64,000 nt of DNA. Source: an uncultured Hyphomicrobiaceae bacterium. GTDB taxonomy: Bacteria; Pseudomonadota; Alphaproteobacteria; Rhizobiales; CALHAX01. Below, in pieces: positions 27,941 to 36,418 of this stretch. The stretch covers positions 33,507 through 97,506 of the forward strand of contig CALHAX010000001.1 in assembly GCA_937931785.1 (NCBI GenBank), in the 5' to 3' direction. A model generated the notes under the pieces. That model was given only the letters and a program-made list of their open reading frames with translations, was not told the origin of the DNA and searched no databases. Both the position numbers and the translations under genes were made by a program. Within the stretch, counting starts at the first letter, position 1. Every line of letters starts with the position of its first letter.

Positions 27941-28906
27941 ATGAAGCTTGTTGTCAGCGGTGCCAGTCAAATCGAGGACGTCCCCGGATTGGACGCTGCC
28001 CGAGAATACGTCGAGGTGGTTTTCGCTCCGGATGAGAACCAGTTGGGCGCGCACCTTCCGGGAAGCGACATTCTGCTTGGGTGGAATTTTCGAGGACGCG
28101 ATCTGCGAAATCAGTGGCCACATGCAGATCAACTCAAATGGATTCACTGGTGCGGTGCAGGCGTCGATGCCGTTCTCTTTCCTGAACTCGTTGCAAGCGA
28201 CACAGTTCTGACCAATGCACGCGGGATCTTCGATCGTGCGATGGCGGAGTATGTTTTGGGCTACATGCTCGCCGAAGTGAAAGACTTGCGAACTACACTA
28301 AAATCTCAGTCTGAAAAGGCCTGGAACTTCCGCATGACGGACAAGCTTGCCGGCAGTCGGGCCGTCATCTTTGGAGTGGGCAGCATTGGTCGGGAAATTG
28401 GTGCGGTGCTCTCAGCAGTCGGTGTTGACGTGGCGGGTGTCGGGCGCAGTCGCCGCAGTGGCGATCCTGTTTTTGGCGGAATTTACGCACAGTCGGATGC
28501 CATAGAGGCCGTTGCGAACGCCGACTGGATTATCGGTGTCATGCCCCTGACGGAGCAAACACGAGGTGCTTTTGACGCTACGTTCTTCAAGAATATGAAA
28601 CCAACGGCGCGGTTCATCAACGTCGGGCGTGGGCAGTCGGTTGTCGAGAACGACCTGCAAACGGCACTCCATGACGGACGTATTGCGGGCGCGATGCTGG
28701 ATGTCTTCAACGAAGAGCCGGTGTCCGAATCCAGCCCGCTCTGGGACACGCCCAATCTGGTGCTTTCTCCGCACATGTCAGGAGATTATTCCACGGCGGA
28801 ACACGACATGGTGAAACAGTTCCTGGCAAACCTTGAGACATTTGTTGCCGGTGAAGCCTTGGCGAACGTCGTCGACAAGGAACTTGGATTCGTGCAATCC
28901 GGCTGA
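27941..28906 (+). CDS. D-2-hydroxyacid dehydrogenase (NAD(P)-dependent)
   Basis: A 321-residue dehydrogenase. The NAD-binding core contains AVIFGVGSIGREIGAVLSAVGVDVAGVGRS; the catalytic Arg is in FINVGRGQSVVENDL, the Glu in AMLDVFNEEPVSESSPLW and the His in VLSPHMSGDYS. It interconverts 2-oxo acids and D-2-hydroxy acids. It begins 107 bases from the divergent catabolic operon and probably shares its control region, so a 2-oxo acid product of the aminotransferases is a plausible substrate. Converges on the hydratase gene. Confidence 0.85.
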   Translation: MKLVVSGASQIEDVPGLDAAREYVEVVFAPDENQLGAHLPGSDILLGWNFRGRDLRNQWPHADQLKWIHWCGAGVDAVLFPELVASDTVLTNARGIFDRAMAEYVLGYMLAEVKDLRTTLKSQSEKAWNFRMTDKLAGSRAVIFGVGSIGREIGAVLSAVGVDVAGVGRSRRSGDPVFGGIYAQSDAIEAVANADWIIGVMPLTEQTRGAFDATFFKNMKPTARFINVGRGQSVVENDLQTALHDGRIAGAMLDVFNEEPVSESSPLWDTPNLVLSPHMSGDYSTAEHDMVKQFLANLETFVAGEALANVVDKELGFVQSG

Positions 28907-28927
28907 AACGCATATTGTTCCGCAAGC

Positions 28928-29713
28928 CTACGCACGCAGCTCCAGACGGACCGATCCAAGTCCGCCAAAATTCGCCGTTGCCGTATCTCCAGGCTCAATC
29001 CAGATGATGTCTGTCGTGGTTCCGGTGTTGTGAATATCGCCAGATTTCAATCCGTCCCCGTCGCGTGACCGTGCATTTGCCAACCAAACAAATGCCTCTA
29101 GCGGATCGCCAAGAACGTTGCGTCCGCTACCTTTGCGAACAACCTGATCGTTCAAAGTGAGCGACACTGGCGTGTCAATCAGGTCCAGATTCTGCCAATC
29201 GCTTCGACCTTCACCAAAAACCAGCGCTCCGTCTGTTCCATTGTCCGCAATCACGGACCAGACATCCTGAGTGGGCCAGTTCTTCAGGTGCCCCGCCACA
29301 ACTTCAATCGTTGGATGCACCGAGCCCACGGCTGCAGCCACCTCGTCTCGCGTGTACGGCTCAGCGCGTTTCGGAAGATCTTCTGACAGCTTGAACCCGT
29401 ACTCGCATTCAAGAACAATCGGGGGGTAGTCAACTGCGTTCAGGATGGCGGGTTCAGGCAGAATGTACGTGCTGAACAGCCGTGCATAGTACGGTTCATT
29501 CAAGCTGAGCAGGGTCTGAATGGATACGTTGGTACACGCACAGAACCACCCGCCGACGTCCCAACCCAGCATTTCCACCAACTGGTCCTGAACCGCATAG
29601 GCCTCGTGGATATTTCCTGGTCGTACGGCTTCCGGAATACAGTCGATGGTCTTGTGATCAATACGAGCGGCCTTGAGAACTTCGGCAGCTTGAATGATGT
29701 CATCCGGCGTCAT
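28928..29713 (-). CDS. 2-oxopent-4-enoate/2-oxo-hepta-ene-dioate hydratase family protein
   Basis: A 261-residue member of the fumarylacetoacetase-fold hydratase/decarboxylase group (MhpD, DmpH, HpaH). The metal-binding acidic pair lies in VLECEYGFKLSEDLP (ExE); GDPLEAFVWLANARSRDGDGLKSGDIHNTGT is the conserved C-terminal half. Members hydrate 2-oxo-enoic acids from ring cleavage or amino acid breakdown, or decarboxylate oxaloacetate-like acids. ATG 29713 is preferred to longer frames that run antisense into the ureohydrolase gene. Only 39 bases separate its start from that divergent gene. Confidence 0.8.
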   Translation of the reverse strand: MTPDDIIQAAEVLKAARIDHKTIDCIPEAVRPGNIHEAYAVQDQLVEMLGWDVGGWFCACTNVSIQTLLSLNEPYYARLFSTYILPEPAILNAVDYPPIVLECEYGFKLSEDLPKRAEPYTRDEVAAAVGSVHPTIEVVAGHLKNWPTQDVWSVIADNGTDGALVFGEGRSDWQNLDLIDTPVSLTLNDQVVRKGSGRNVLGDPLEAFVWLANARSRDGDGLKSGDIHNTGTTTDIIWIEPGDTATANFGGLGSVRLELRA

Positions 29714-29752
29714 AAGCAAATCACCTGCATGAAAAATCTGAAGGAAGCCGAC

Positions 29753-30697
29753 ATGGGCAGCGACACATTCAATCAACCACTGGGCGGAAACACAATGGCC
29801 CGCTTCGGCGGTCCGGCAACAATGATGCGCCTGCCGACGCAAGACACCGCGGAAGGGCTGGATGCCTGCTTTGTGGGCATTCCGATGGACATTGGCACGT
29901 CTAACAGGTCCGGCACACGTCATGGTCCGCGCCAGATACGCGCAGAGAGTTGCATGTTGAGACCTTACAACATGGCCACCGGCGCAGCGCCGTTTGACCG
30001 GTTGCAGGTGGCGGACATTGGTGATGTTGCGATCAATACGTTCAATCTTCAGACGACAATCGACATCATCACGCAAGCCTACGATGACATTCTTGCCCAT
30101 AACGCGATACCGCTGACACTTGGCGGCGATCACACACTCACCTATCCGGTGCTCCGCGCCATGGCAAAGAAGCATGGTCCCGTCGCGCTGATCCATGTTG
30201 ATGCGCATGCCGATATCAACGACGAAATGTTTGGAGAAAAAATCGCGCACGGCACACCGTTTCGCCGTGCTGTCGATGACAATCTCCTCGTGAATGACAA
30301 GGTGTTTCAGATTGGCCTGCGGGGAACAGGATACAGTGCGGAAGATTTCAACTGGAGCAGGGAGCAGGGCTTCGAAGTGGTGCCGGCAGAGGACTGTTGG
30401 CATAAGTCACTCAACTCACTGATGGAGCGGGTTCGCAGGAAAATTGGCGATACGCCTGTCTACCTGACATACGACATCGACAGCCTTGATCCGGCCTTTG
30501 CACCGGGAACCGGTACGGTCGAGATTGGTGGACTGACAACGATCCAGGCCCTTGAAATTGTCCGAGGCTGCAAAGGGTTGAATCTGGTTGGTGGAGATCT
30601 TGTCGAAGTGTCACCGCCCTACGACCCAAGTGGCAATACCGCGCTGATCGGTGCAAATCTTTTGTATGAAATGCTGTGCGTGTTGCCCGGCGTTTGA
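29753..30697 (+). CDS. Ureohydrolase (agmatinase/guanidino-acid amidinohydrolase family), copy 2
   Basis: A 314-residue arginase-fold Mn2+ enzyme. It opens MGSDTFNQPLGGN and has GGDHTLTYPVL, HVDAHADINDEMFGEKIAHGTPFRRA, and TYDIDSLDPAFAPGTGTVEIGG, the complete ligand set. This opening is common to proteins labelled agmatinase or guanidinobutyrase in Proteobacteria. It differs clearly from copy 1 at 23441 (DAHAD rather than DSHAD, different loops), so the two probably have different substrates. ATG 29753 has AAGGAAG six bases upstream; an in-frame ATG at 29729 is the alternative. Confidence 0.88.
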   Translation: MGSDTFNQPLGGNTMARFGGPATMMRLPTQDTAEGLDACFVGIPMDIGTSNRSGTRHGPRQIRAESCMLRPYNMATGAAPFDRLQVADIGDVAINTFNLQTTIDIITQAYDDILAHNAIPLTLGGDHTLTYPVLRAMAKKHGPVALIHVDAHADINDEMFGEKIAHGTPFRRAVDDNLLVNDKVFQIGLRGTGYSAEDFNWSREQGFEVVPAEDCWHKSLNSLMERVRRKIGDTPVYLTYDIDSLDPAFAPGTGTVEIGGLTTIQALEIVRGCKGLNLVGGDLVEVSPPYDPSGNTALIGANLLYEMLCVLPGV

Positions 30698-30762
30698 CGG
30701 GCGTGGAGCCATGAACGAAGCGCGGACACTTCGGGCGACCAGCGCAGACGGACGTCTCGCTT

Positions 30763-31932
30763 CTATCTTAAACCACGAACGAAGTTGCGAATGTCCTCAA
30801 CCAGAAGGTCGGGTTCTTCCATGCCGCCAAAATGGCCGCCACGTGGCATTTCGGTCCATTGTGCGACATTGTAGATACGATCGACATAACTGCGTGGTGG
30901 CCATGCCAGCATTTCTTTCGGGAAAAGCGCACATCCGGTGGGTATTTCGACACGTTTGCCCTCGGGAGACAGGAGGCGGCCCCCTTCCTCGCGTCGACCG
31001 AAATAGATCCAGGACGCGGTGCTGAATGTGCCAGTGACGAGATAGATCATGATGTTCGTCAGAAGGTCGTCTCTCGAATGCGCACTTTCGACATCATCCC
31101 CATCGGTGTCTGACCAGGCGTTGAATTTCTCAATGATCCAGGCCGCAATGCCCACGGGGCTGTCCATCATGGCATAGCCGAGTGTCTGCGGTTTTGTTGC
31201 CTGCTGCGTGCGGTAACCGTTTTGCATGATCTGATCGACGTCGAAGTTGGCAGCCCATTTTTCTTCTTCTTTTCCCTGAGGACCATCACGGTGCCGCATC
31301 GTGAGAATGTTGATGTGGATCGCCTTGCAGAATTCAGCATGGTCGTAGCCAAGCCAGCTTGAGATCGCACCGCCCCAATCGCCGCCTTGGGCCATGTAGC
31401 TGTCGTAGCCCAACACGTCTGTCATCAGTGCATTAAGGCACTTTGCCATGCGTCGTGGCCCCCATGGCCGCGGCGGCGCACTGGAAAATCCAAAACCGGG
31501 AAGCGATGGCGCAATGACATCAAATGCATCTGCGACAGTCCCACCGAAGCGTTCCGGATGGGCCAGGGGTTCAATGATGTTCTTGAATTCCGCAATCGAT
31601 CCGGGCCAGCCATGCGAAATCAGCAGGGGTTGGGCGTTCTCTCCGCTTCCCTTCTCGAAAATGAAATGGATATCGACACCGTCGATGTTGGCGACAAATT
31701 GGGGAAACCGATTGAGTGCTGCCTCATGCGTTCGCCAATCGTATTCGTCGACCCAATAGGCGCAGATCTCCTTCATATACTCCAGGTTGCTGCCGTGTTC
31801 CCAACCATCGAGGTTGGGCATCGCATGCCATGGATAGGCACGAACCCGCGCGCAAATGTGTTCAAGACTCGTCTCTGGCACATCGATGCGGAAGGGACGA
31901 AAGCGGGCGATTTCCTGGAGCTGGCTTTCCAA
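30763..31932 (-). CDS. Epoxide hydrolase, alpha/beta fold with EHN N-terminal domain
   Basis: A 389-residue enzyme of the microsomal-type epoxide hydrolase group. The EHN domain (FRPFRIDVPETSLEHICARVRAYPW) wraps the catalytic domain. HGWPGS is the oxyanion-hole motif, MAQGGDWGGAISSWLG holds the nucleophilic Asp, and the base His is in MPRGGHFGGMEEPDLL. It opens epoxides to diols; physiological substrates in bacteria are rarely known. Converges on ureohydrolase copy 2. 189 bases separate it from the MocR regulator gene upstream on the same strand. Confidence 0.88.
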   Translation of the reverse strand: MESQLQEIARFRPFRIDVPETSLEHICARVRAYPWHAMPNLDGWEHGSNLEYMKEICAYWVDEYDWRTHEAALNRFPQFVANIDGVDIHFIFEKGSGENAQPLLISHGWPGSIAEFKNIIEPLAHPERFGGTVADAFDVIAPSLPGFGFSSAPPRPWGPRRMAKCLNALMTDVLGYDSYMAQGGDWGGAISSWLGYDHAEFCKAIHINILTMRHRDGPQGKEEEKWAANFDVDQIMQNGYRTQQATKPQTLGYAMMDSPVGIAAWIIEKFNAWSDTDGDDVESAHSRDDLLTNIMIYLVTGTFSTASWIYFGRREEGGRLLSPEGKRVEIPTGCALFPKEMLAWPPRSYVDRIYNVAQWTEMPRGGHFGGMEEPDLLVEDIRNFVRGLR

Positions 31933-32121
31933 TGATCATGTCCTGTTGGCCGGTTTTCGGATGTCACGTTCACCTCAAGGCATTCCTGTAAAGCGGACGT
32001 ATGACATTGCACAAAGCAAAAAATCTGCAGGAGGTACGAGTGACAGGTGAGAAGTTTCAAGGGGACAGTTGCCATGTGCAGTGCAACATTCTCTCAAATC
32101 ACCGCGGAATAGCACACTATG

Positions 32122-33585
32122 TCACATCAGCTTTTTAACCTCTTCAGCGATGAGTTTCACACCGTCCTCAAGTTTGTTGAGTGGGACAAATGCAAAGCCG
32201 ACGCGGAAGCTTCGCCGATTATCGTTCTTGAGATAAAAAATCTGTCCCCTGTCGACAAGCACCCCTCGCGGTTTCAGATTGTCGCGGAGTTTGGTCGCAT
32301 CGAACCTGGGCGGTCCGGTGAGCCAGAAGCTCGTTCCACCTTCGTTTTCGGTCACTTCAAGCATATCGAGATGGCGCACGATCGCACGACGCATCGTTTC
32401 CCAGCGCTTCTTGAAGCGGCGCTGGATATTCCTGAGGTGCGCATCGAAATAACCCAGTCGGAAAAAAAGTGCTGCTGTTTCCTGCACCAGGGTCGGCGGA
32501 TGCCGCAACACCGCTCCCCGGATGGCCCGTATCTCTTGCACAATGTCGCGATGCGCAACGATGAAGCCCAACCGAATGCCGGGTGAGACCGTCTTGGATA
32601 GACTACCAACATAAATGACGCGGCCGTTCTGATCCAGCGAGCGAAGGGAGGGCGATGGTTTCGAGAAAAAATTCATTTCGGCTTCATAGTCGTCTTCGAT
32701 GATCATGAAGTCCTGCTTGTCTGCCGTTGTTAGCAAGTCCAGACGACGGGACTCGGACATTGTGACCATCGTCGGAAACTGGTGACTGGGTGTTGTGAAT
32801 ACGAGTTGGCAACCCGCCGGGATTTTCGATGTGATAAGCCCCTTCTTGTCGACGGGCACGCCCACCAGCTCATGCCCTGCGAGCTGGAACGCATTGCGTG
32901 CGCCTTGAAAACTGGGATCTTCAAACGCCACAGGTTTCTTGATCCGTGCGAACAAGGTGCTGATCAGGAACAACGCGTTTTGCGCACCGAGCGTGATCAA
33001 TATTTCGTCGGTATCCGCCCTGATACCGCGATAGGTCAGCAGGCGCTGTCGTAACTGCTGAACCAGTTGAGGGCTGTCACTTTCGATCGAGTCACCGGTC
33101 CAGAATGGCATTTCCTTGCGGCCAAGCACCTGGCGCGAGCATTCACGCCACGCATCCACCGGGAACAGGTCCGGGTCGATCTGATTGTACAGGAAGGGAT
33201 AAGGGTAATTCGACCAGTCAGTGGGATTGTCGATGGGTGTCAGGCCGGAGGGCGGTAATGATATGGGCGACGGGACGAACTTCGGGTCCGTCTGCTGTGC
33301 CCATTCTGATGGCGCGAGAACAGATTGCGCATCTGAGCTGACGTAGTAGCCGGAGCGATCGCGGGACACGAGCAGGCCAAGATCGATCAATCGATTATAG
33401 GCCGCAAAAACAGTGTTCCGGGAAACGTCCAACTGGGATGCGAGTTCACGACAAGACGGCAAAGAGACATCACGAGGGAGCGCTTCGGTGCGGATCGCCG
33501 TGCTGACCGCCTCACAAATCTGATCGCGCAGAGTAAGGTCTGACTCTTCCGGTAAACTGAAAATCTGAGGTGTCATGAAAGTCAT
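32122..33585 (-). CDS. MocR/GabR-type transcriptional regulator (GntR HTH + PLP aminotransferase-like domain)
   Basis: A 487-residue regulator. Residues 10-80 are a GntR winged helix (LTLRDQICEAVSTAIRTEALPRDVSLPSCRELASQLDVSRNTVFAAYNRLIDLGLL). The rest is a fold-type I aminotransferase-like sensor: PSHQFPTMVTMSESRRLDLL, IIEDDYEAEMNF, and VIYVGSLSKTVSPGIRLGFIV carrying the PLP lysine. MocR proteins sense an amine or amino acid as a PLP adduct. It is divergent from the TRAP operon at 33789, its most likely target. Start near 33585 or 33576 (two nearby ATG); longer frames overlap the promoter region. Confidence 0.9.
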   Translation of the reverse strand: MTFMTPQIFSLPEESDLTLRDQICEAVSTAIRTEALPRDVSLPSCRELASQLDVSRNTVFAAYNRLIDLGLLVSRDRSGYYVSSDAQSVLAPSEWAQQTDPKFVPSPISLPPSGLTPIDNPTDWSNYPYPFLYNQIDPDLFPVDAWRECSRQVLGRKEMPFWTGDSIESDSPQLVQQLRQRLLTYRGIRADTDEILITLGAQNALFLISTLFARIKKPVAFEDPSFQGARNAFQLAGHELVGVPVDKKGLITSKIPAGCQLVFTTPSHQFPTMVTMSESRRLDLLTTADKQDFMIIEDDYEAEMNFFSKPSPSLRSLDQNGRVIYVGSLSKTVSPGIRLGFIVAHRDIVQEIRAIRGAVLRHPPTLVQETAALFFRLGYFDAHLRNIQRRFKKRWETMRRAIVRHLDMLEVTENEGGTSFWLTGPPRFDATKLRDNLKPRGVLVDRGQIFYLKNDNRRSFRVGFAFVPLNKLEDGVKLIAEEVKKLM

Positions 33586-33660
33586 GCAGATGGTCCAGTG
33601 AGCCAGAGTGTGAAACAGGTCTCGCCGATCTTGCACAAACCGCCGCAAGTCGAGATGGTT

Positions 33661-33690
33661 GGAACAGCCTAGCAAGTTCCGTAGGAACTG
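33661..33690. promoter_or_regulatory. Candidate MocR operator
   Basis: AGTTCC-GTA-GGAACT (33675-33689) is a perfect 6-bp inverted repeat. GGAACAG at 33661 and GGAACTG at 33684 also form direct repeats 23 bases apart, about two helical turns. It lies between the MocR gene and the TRAP operon, about 100 bases from each start. MocR operators are often paired direct or inverted repeats, so this is the best candidate site. Confidence 0.45.
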
Positions 33691-33788
33691 TCCCCTCCAT
33701 TTGCGCAATCTGTCACTTCCGTTGTGATCCAACGATGTCGATGATGCCCTCACGATCACGTTTGCTTGCATCATGGGAGGATATCAGG

Positions 33789-34829
33789 ATGAGAAAGCAT
33801 TCTGCGTTGAAACTACTGGCAGTTGCTGCCGCGCTGACGATCGGCGCCGGAGTCGCCAATGCCGAAAAAGTTCTCAAACTGGGAACGGTGGGATTCAAGG
33901 GCATGCCGATTGGTGATGCGATTGATCAAGCCCTTGTCCCGACAATTGCAAAAGTGTCAGGCGGTAAGCTGACCATTGAGCCGCACTACCGAAAGTCGCT
34001 GTGTAGTGAACAGTCCTGTGGGGAGCAGGCAAACCAGGGTCTTTTGCAACTCTGGACAAGCTCCACCGCCAACTTCGGCAATTTTGGCACCGCTCTTTCG
34101 GTTTTCGATTTGCCCTACATTTTCAAGAGCATTGAGGATGCGGATCGCATTTCGTCCGAATGGCTGGCGAAGAAACAGTGCGACATCGCGGCCAAGGAAG
34201 CTGGGCATATCTGCCTGACCGTCTATTCCAGCGGTGGGTTCCGCCAGTTGGGCAACGCTCATGGTCCGGTGCACGTTCCGTCAGACATGAAGGGCATCAA
34301 GTGGCGTGTCACAAAGAGCCCGATTGAATACACACTGATCAAGAATTGGGGCGCCGTGCCGGTCCCGTATGACTGGGCACAGCTCTACCAGGGGCTGCAA
34401 ACAGGCGTTGTGTCGGGACAGTATGTTGCCACGCCGTGGCAGCATGTGGCCAAGCTCCACGAAGTCGCAAAATACTTCACGGAAATTGGTGGCTCCTGGT
34501 CCGGCAATCAACTCTCGATGGACGCCAAGCAGTACAATGCGCTGACCGATGAGGAGAAAGGCTGGCTCCACACAGCCGCCAAGGCGTTTGGTGAAAAGGT
34601 CAGCGAGCTGGACCGCAAGTGGGTTGAAGACGGTGAAAAAGTCATCAAGGCCAATATCAAGGAATGGTATGTGCCGAACGAAGAAGAGATGAAACTCTGG
34701 CGTGCAGGCGCCGTCGATGCCTGGCTCAACGCCAAAGGAACCTTTGATCCGGTGACCGCCGAGCGTGTCCTCAAGGAACAGGGCATGGACGACTTTATCG
34801 CGACGCTCAAAAAAGCGGGTGCGCTGTAG
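33789..34829 (+). CDS. TRAP transporter substrate-binding protein (DctP family)
   Basis: A 346-residue periplasmic binding protein. A signal peptide covers residues 1-25 (LLAVAAALTIGAGVANA, then EKVLKL). The conserved ligand-gripping region is MKGIKWRVTKSPIEYTLIKNWGAVPVPYDWAQLYQGLQTGVVSGQ, with the Arg that normally contacts a substrate carboxylate. GGAGG near 33776 precedes the ATG. First gene of the MocR-controlled TRAP operon; the permeases follow after 229 bases that include a strong hairpin. Two cysteines close together near residues 74-79 (SLCSEQSCGEQA) may form a disulfide. Confidence 0.9.
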   Translation: MRKHSALKLLAVAAALTIGAGVANAEKVLKLGTVGFKGMPIGDAIDQALVPTIAKVSGGKLTIEPHYRKSLCSEQSCGEQANQGLLQLWTSSTANFGNFGTALSVFDLPYIFKSIEDADRISSEWLAKKQCDIAAKEAGHICLTVYSSGGFRQLGNAHGPVHVPSDMKGIKWRVTKSPIEYTLIKNWGAVPVPYDWAQLYQGLQTGVVSGQYVATPWQHVAKLHEVAKYFTEIGGSWSGNQLSMDAKQYNALTDEEKGWLHTAAKAFGEKVSELDRKWVEDGEKVIKANIKEWYVPNEEEMKLWRAGAVDAWLNAKGTFDPVTAERVLKEQGMDDFIATLKKAGAL

Positions 34830-34870
34830 TTTGTCCACACGGTATACCAACACATCGTTGGAGTGCTTGA

Positions 34871-34901
34871 ACAGGGGTCTGCCGGTTACGCGGGCCCCTG
34901 T
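34871..34901 (+). other. Intercistronic hairpin downstream of the TRAP binding-protein gene
   Basis: ACAGGGG (34871-34877) pairs with CCCCTGT (34895-34901), with an inner CCG/CGG contact. No T-run follows, so it more likely protects the dctP-type mRNA from 3' decay or partially terminates than fully stops transcription. The large permease gene starts 157 bases further on. Confidence 0.45.
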
Positions 34902-34927
34902 GATCATGTGGACGGTGTGATCATGTA
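34901..34927. repeat. Short direct repeat TGATCATGT x2
   Basis: TGATCATGT occurs at 34901-34909 and 34919-34927, 18 bases apart, inside GTGTGATCATGT-like flanks. Each unit contains the palindrome TGATCA. It lies between the TRAP binding-protein and permease genes. Could be a protein site for an internal promoter; no further support. Confidence 0.4.
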
Positions 34928-35058
34928 GACTGCAGGAGGATTGGGCGACGCGTTGTGAAACACTGTCCATTCTGCTGCAAAGACTTTATCGGCCTTGAGC
35001 AAGCGCTCATCTCTGCGGCAAGGTTCCACCGCTTCGCACGAACAAAGTCAGTCATTCG

Positions 35059-36348
35059 ATGGAAATTCTTCTCCTTCTCGCTGTTCTCGTCCTGTTGATT
35101 CTCGCCGGTGCACCGATCGGGTTTACGCTCATACTCATTCCGGTCGTCTACATTCTTTTTACCGACGCGGCCCCGTTGATCCTGATTCCCAGTCAGATGT
35201 TCAGCGCCATTGACTCCGTGCCGTTGACGGCGATCCCGTTCTTCATGCTGACGGGCGAGTTGATGACCAGCGCCACCATCACGGATCGGCTTGTTGAACT
35301 GAGCAAGCGTATCGTCGGGCGGATGCGTGGAAGCATGGCGCAGGTGAACGTGCTGGTCAGCATGTTCTTTGCGGGCATGAACGGCTCGGTCGTCGCAGAT
35401 ACGGCCACTGTGGGTTCGCTTCTGGCCCCGGCCATGAAACGATCAGGATATCCGCCAGCCTTTACGGCGGCGATTACGGCAGTGAGTTCCACAATCGGCG
35501 GCATCATACCGCCAAGCATCATGATGATCGTACTGGCGAATGCCGGTGGCATTTCCGTGGGGGCATTATTCGCTGCAGGAATCGTTCCGGGCATCCTGAT
35601 CGGCATGGTGCTGATGGTGATCAATTACATCCTGGCGGTTCGCAACAACTTCGAACGCAGCGAGGAACCCTTCAGTTTGAAAGCTGTTGGTGAAGCCGCC
35701 TATAAATCGTCCTTTGCCTTGCTCATTCCGGTCGTTCTCGTCGGCTCGGTTGTTGGCGGCGTTGCAAGTGTCGTCGAGGCCGGTGCGCTTACGGCGACCA
35801 TCGCCCTTTTCGTTGGTCTGTTCGTCTACCGCACCATCACGTGGTCGAACTGCAAGGGCGCGTTTGTCAGGGCATTCCGGAATTCGGCGATGGTGTTCAT
35901 CATCATAGCCGCGTCCGGCCCGTTCAGTTGGCTGCTGACATCGTTGGGTGCCAATGCACTGCTTGAACAATGGTTGCTGGGGTATGCGAACAATCCCTTC
36001 ATGTTTGCGCTGATGCTTGTGTTATTTATTTGCCTGCTCGGCATGGTGATGGACTCAGCAGTCAATATCATTGTCGCCGGTCCGGTACTCGTCGACGTCA
36101 TGGTGAAAGCCGGATACCCCGACGTCCAGGCGGCAATCGTGGTGGTCGTCGGCTTCCTGATCGGATCGGTCACGCCGCCCGTCGGGGTCGCCTACTTTAC
36201 CGCGGCTGCCATCGCGAAGGCACGTCTGGAAAGCGTCGCCGTTGCCATGCTGCCGTATCTGGCGGCCCTGTTCGCTCTCCTATTTCTGCTCATCGTCGTT
36301 CCCGAAATTACGATGTTCATGCCAAAGGTGATGGGGTTTGCGAAATGA
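35059..36348 (+). CDS. TRAP transporter large permease (DctM family)
   Basis: A 429-residue inner-membrane protein with about twelve helices. It opens EILLLLAVLVLLILAGAPIGFTL; conserved family stretches include PLTAIPFFMLTGELM, FAGMNGSVVADTATVGSLLAPAMKRSGYP, TIGGIIPPSIMMIV and MVMDSAVNIIVAGPVLV. It forms the Na+-driven translocation unit with the small subunit. Here it precedes the small permease gene, the reverse of the common binding protein-small-large order. Confidence 0.92.
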   Translation: MEILLLLAVLVLLILAGAPIGFTLILIPVVYILFTDAAPLILIPSQMFSAIDSVPLTAIPFFMLTGELMTSATITDRLVELSKRIVGRMRGSMAQVNVLVSMFFAGMNGSVVADTATVGSLLAPAMKRSGYPPAFTAAITAVSSTIGGIIPPSIMMIVLANAGGISVGALFAAGIVPGILIGMVLMVINYILAVRNNFERSEEPFSLKAVGEAAYKSSFALLIPVVLVGSVVGGVASVVEAGALTATIALFVGLFVYRTITWSNCKGAFVRAFRNSAMVFIIIAASGPFSWLLTSLGANALLEQWLLGYANNPFMFALMLVLFICLLGMVMDSAVNIIVAGPVLVDVMVKAGYPDVQAAIVVVVGFLIGSVTPPVGVAYFTAAAIAKARLESVAVAMLPYLAALFALLFLLIVVPEITMFMPKVMGFAK

Positions 36349-36418
36349 CAATCGATCGACAGAGAAAAATTACGTTTTGGCGGAAAAACCCGTCATGCCA
36401 GCAGGGAGAAAATGGATA

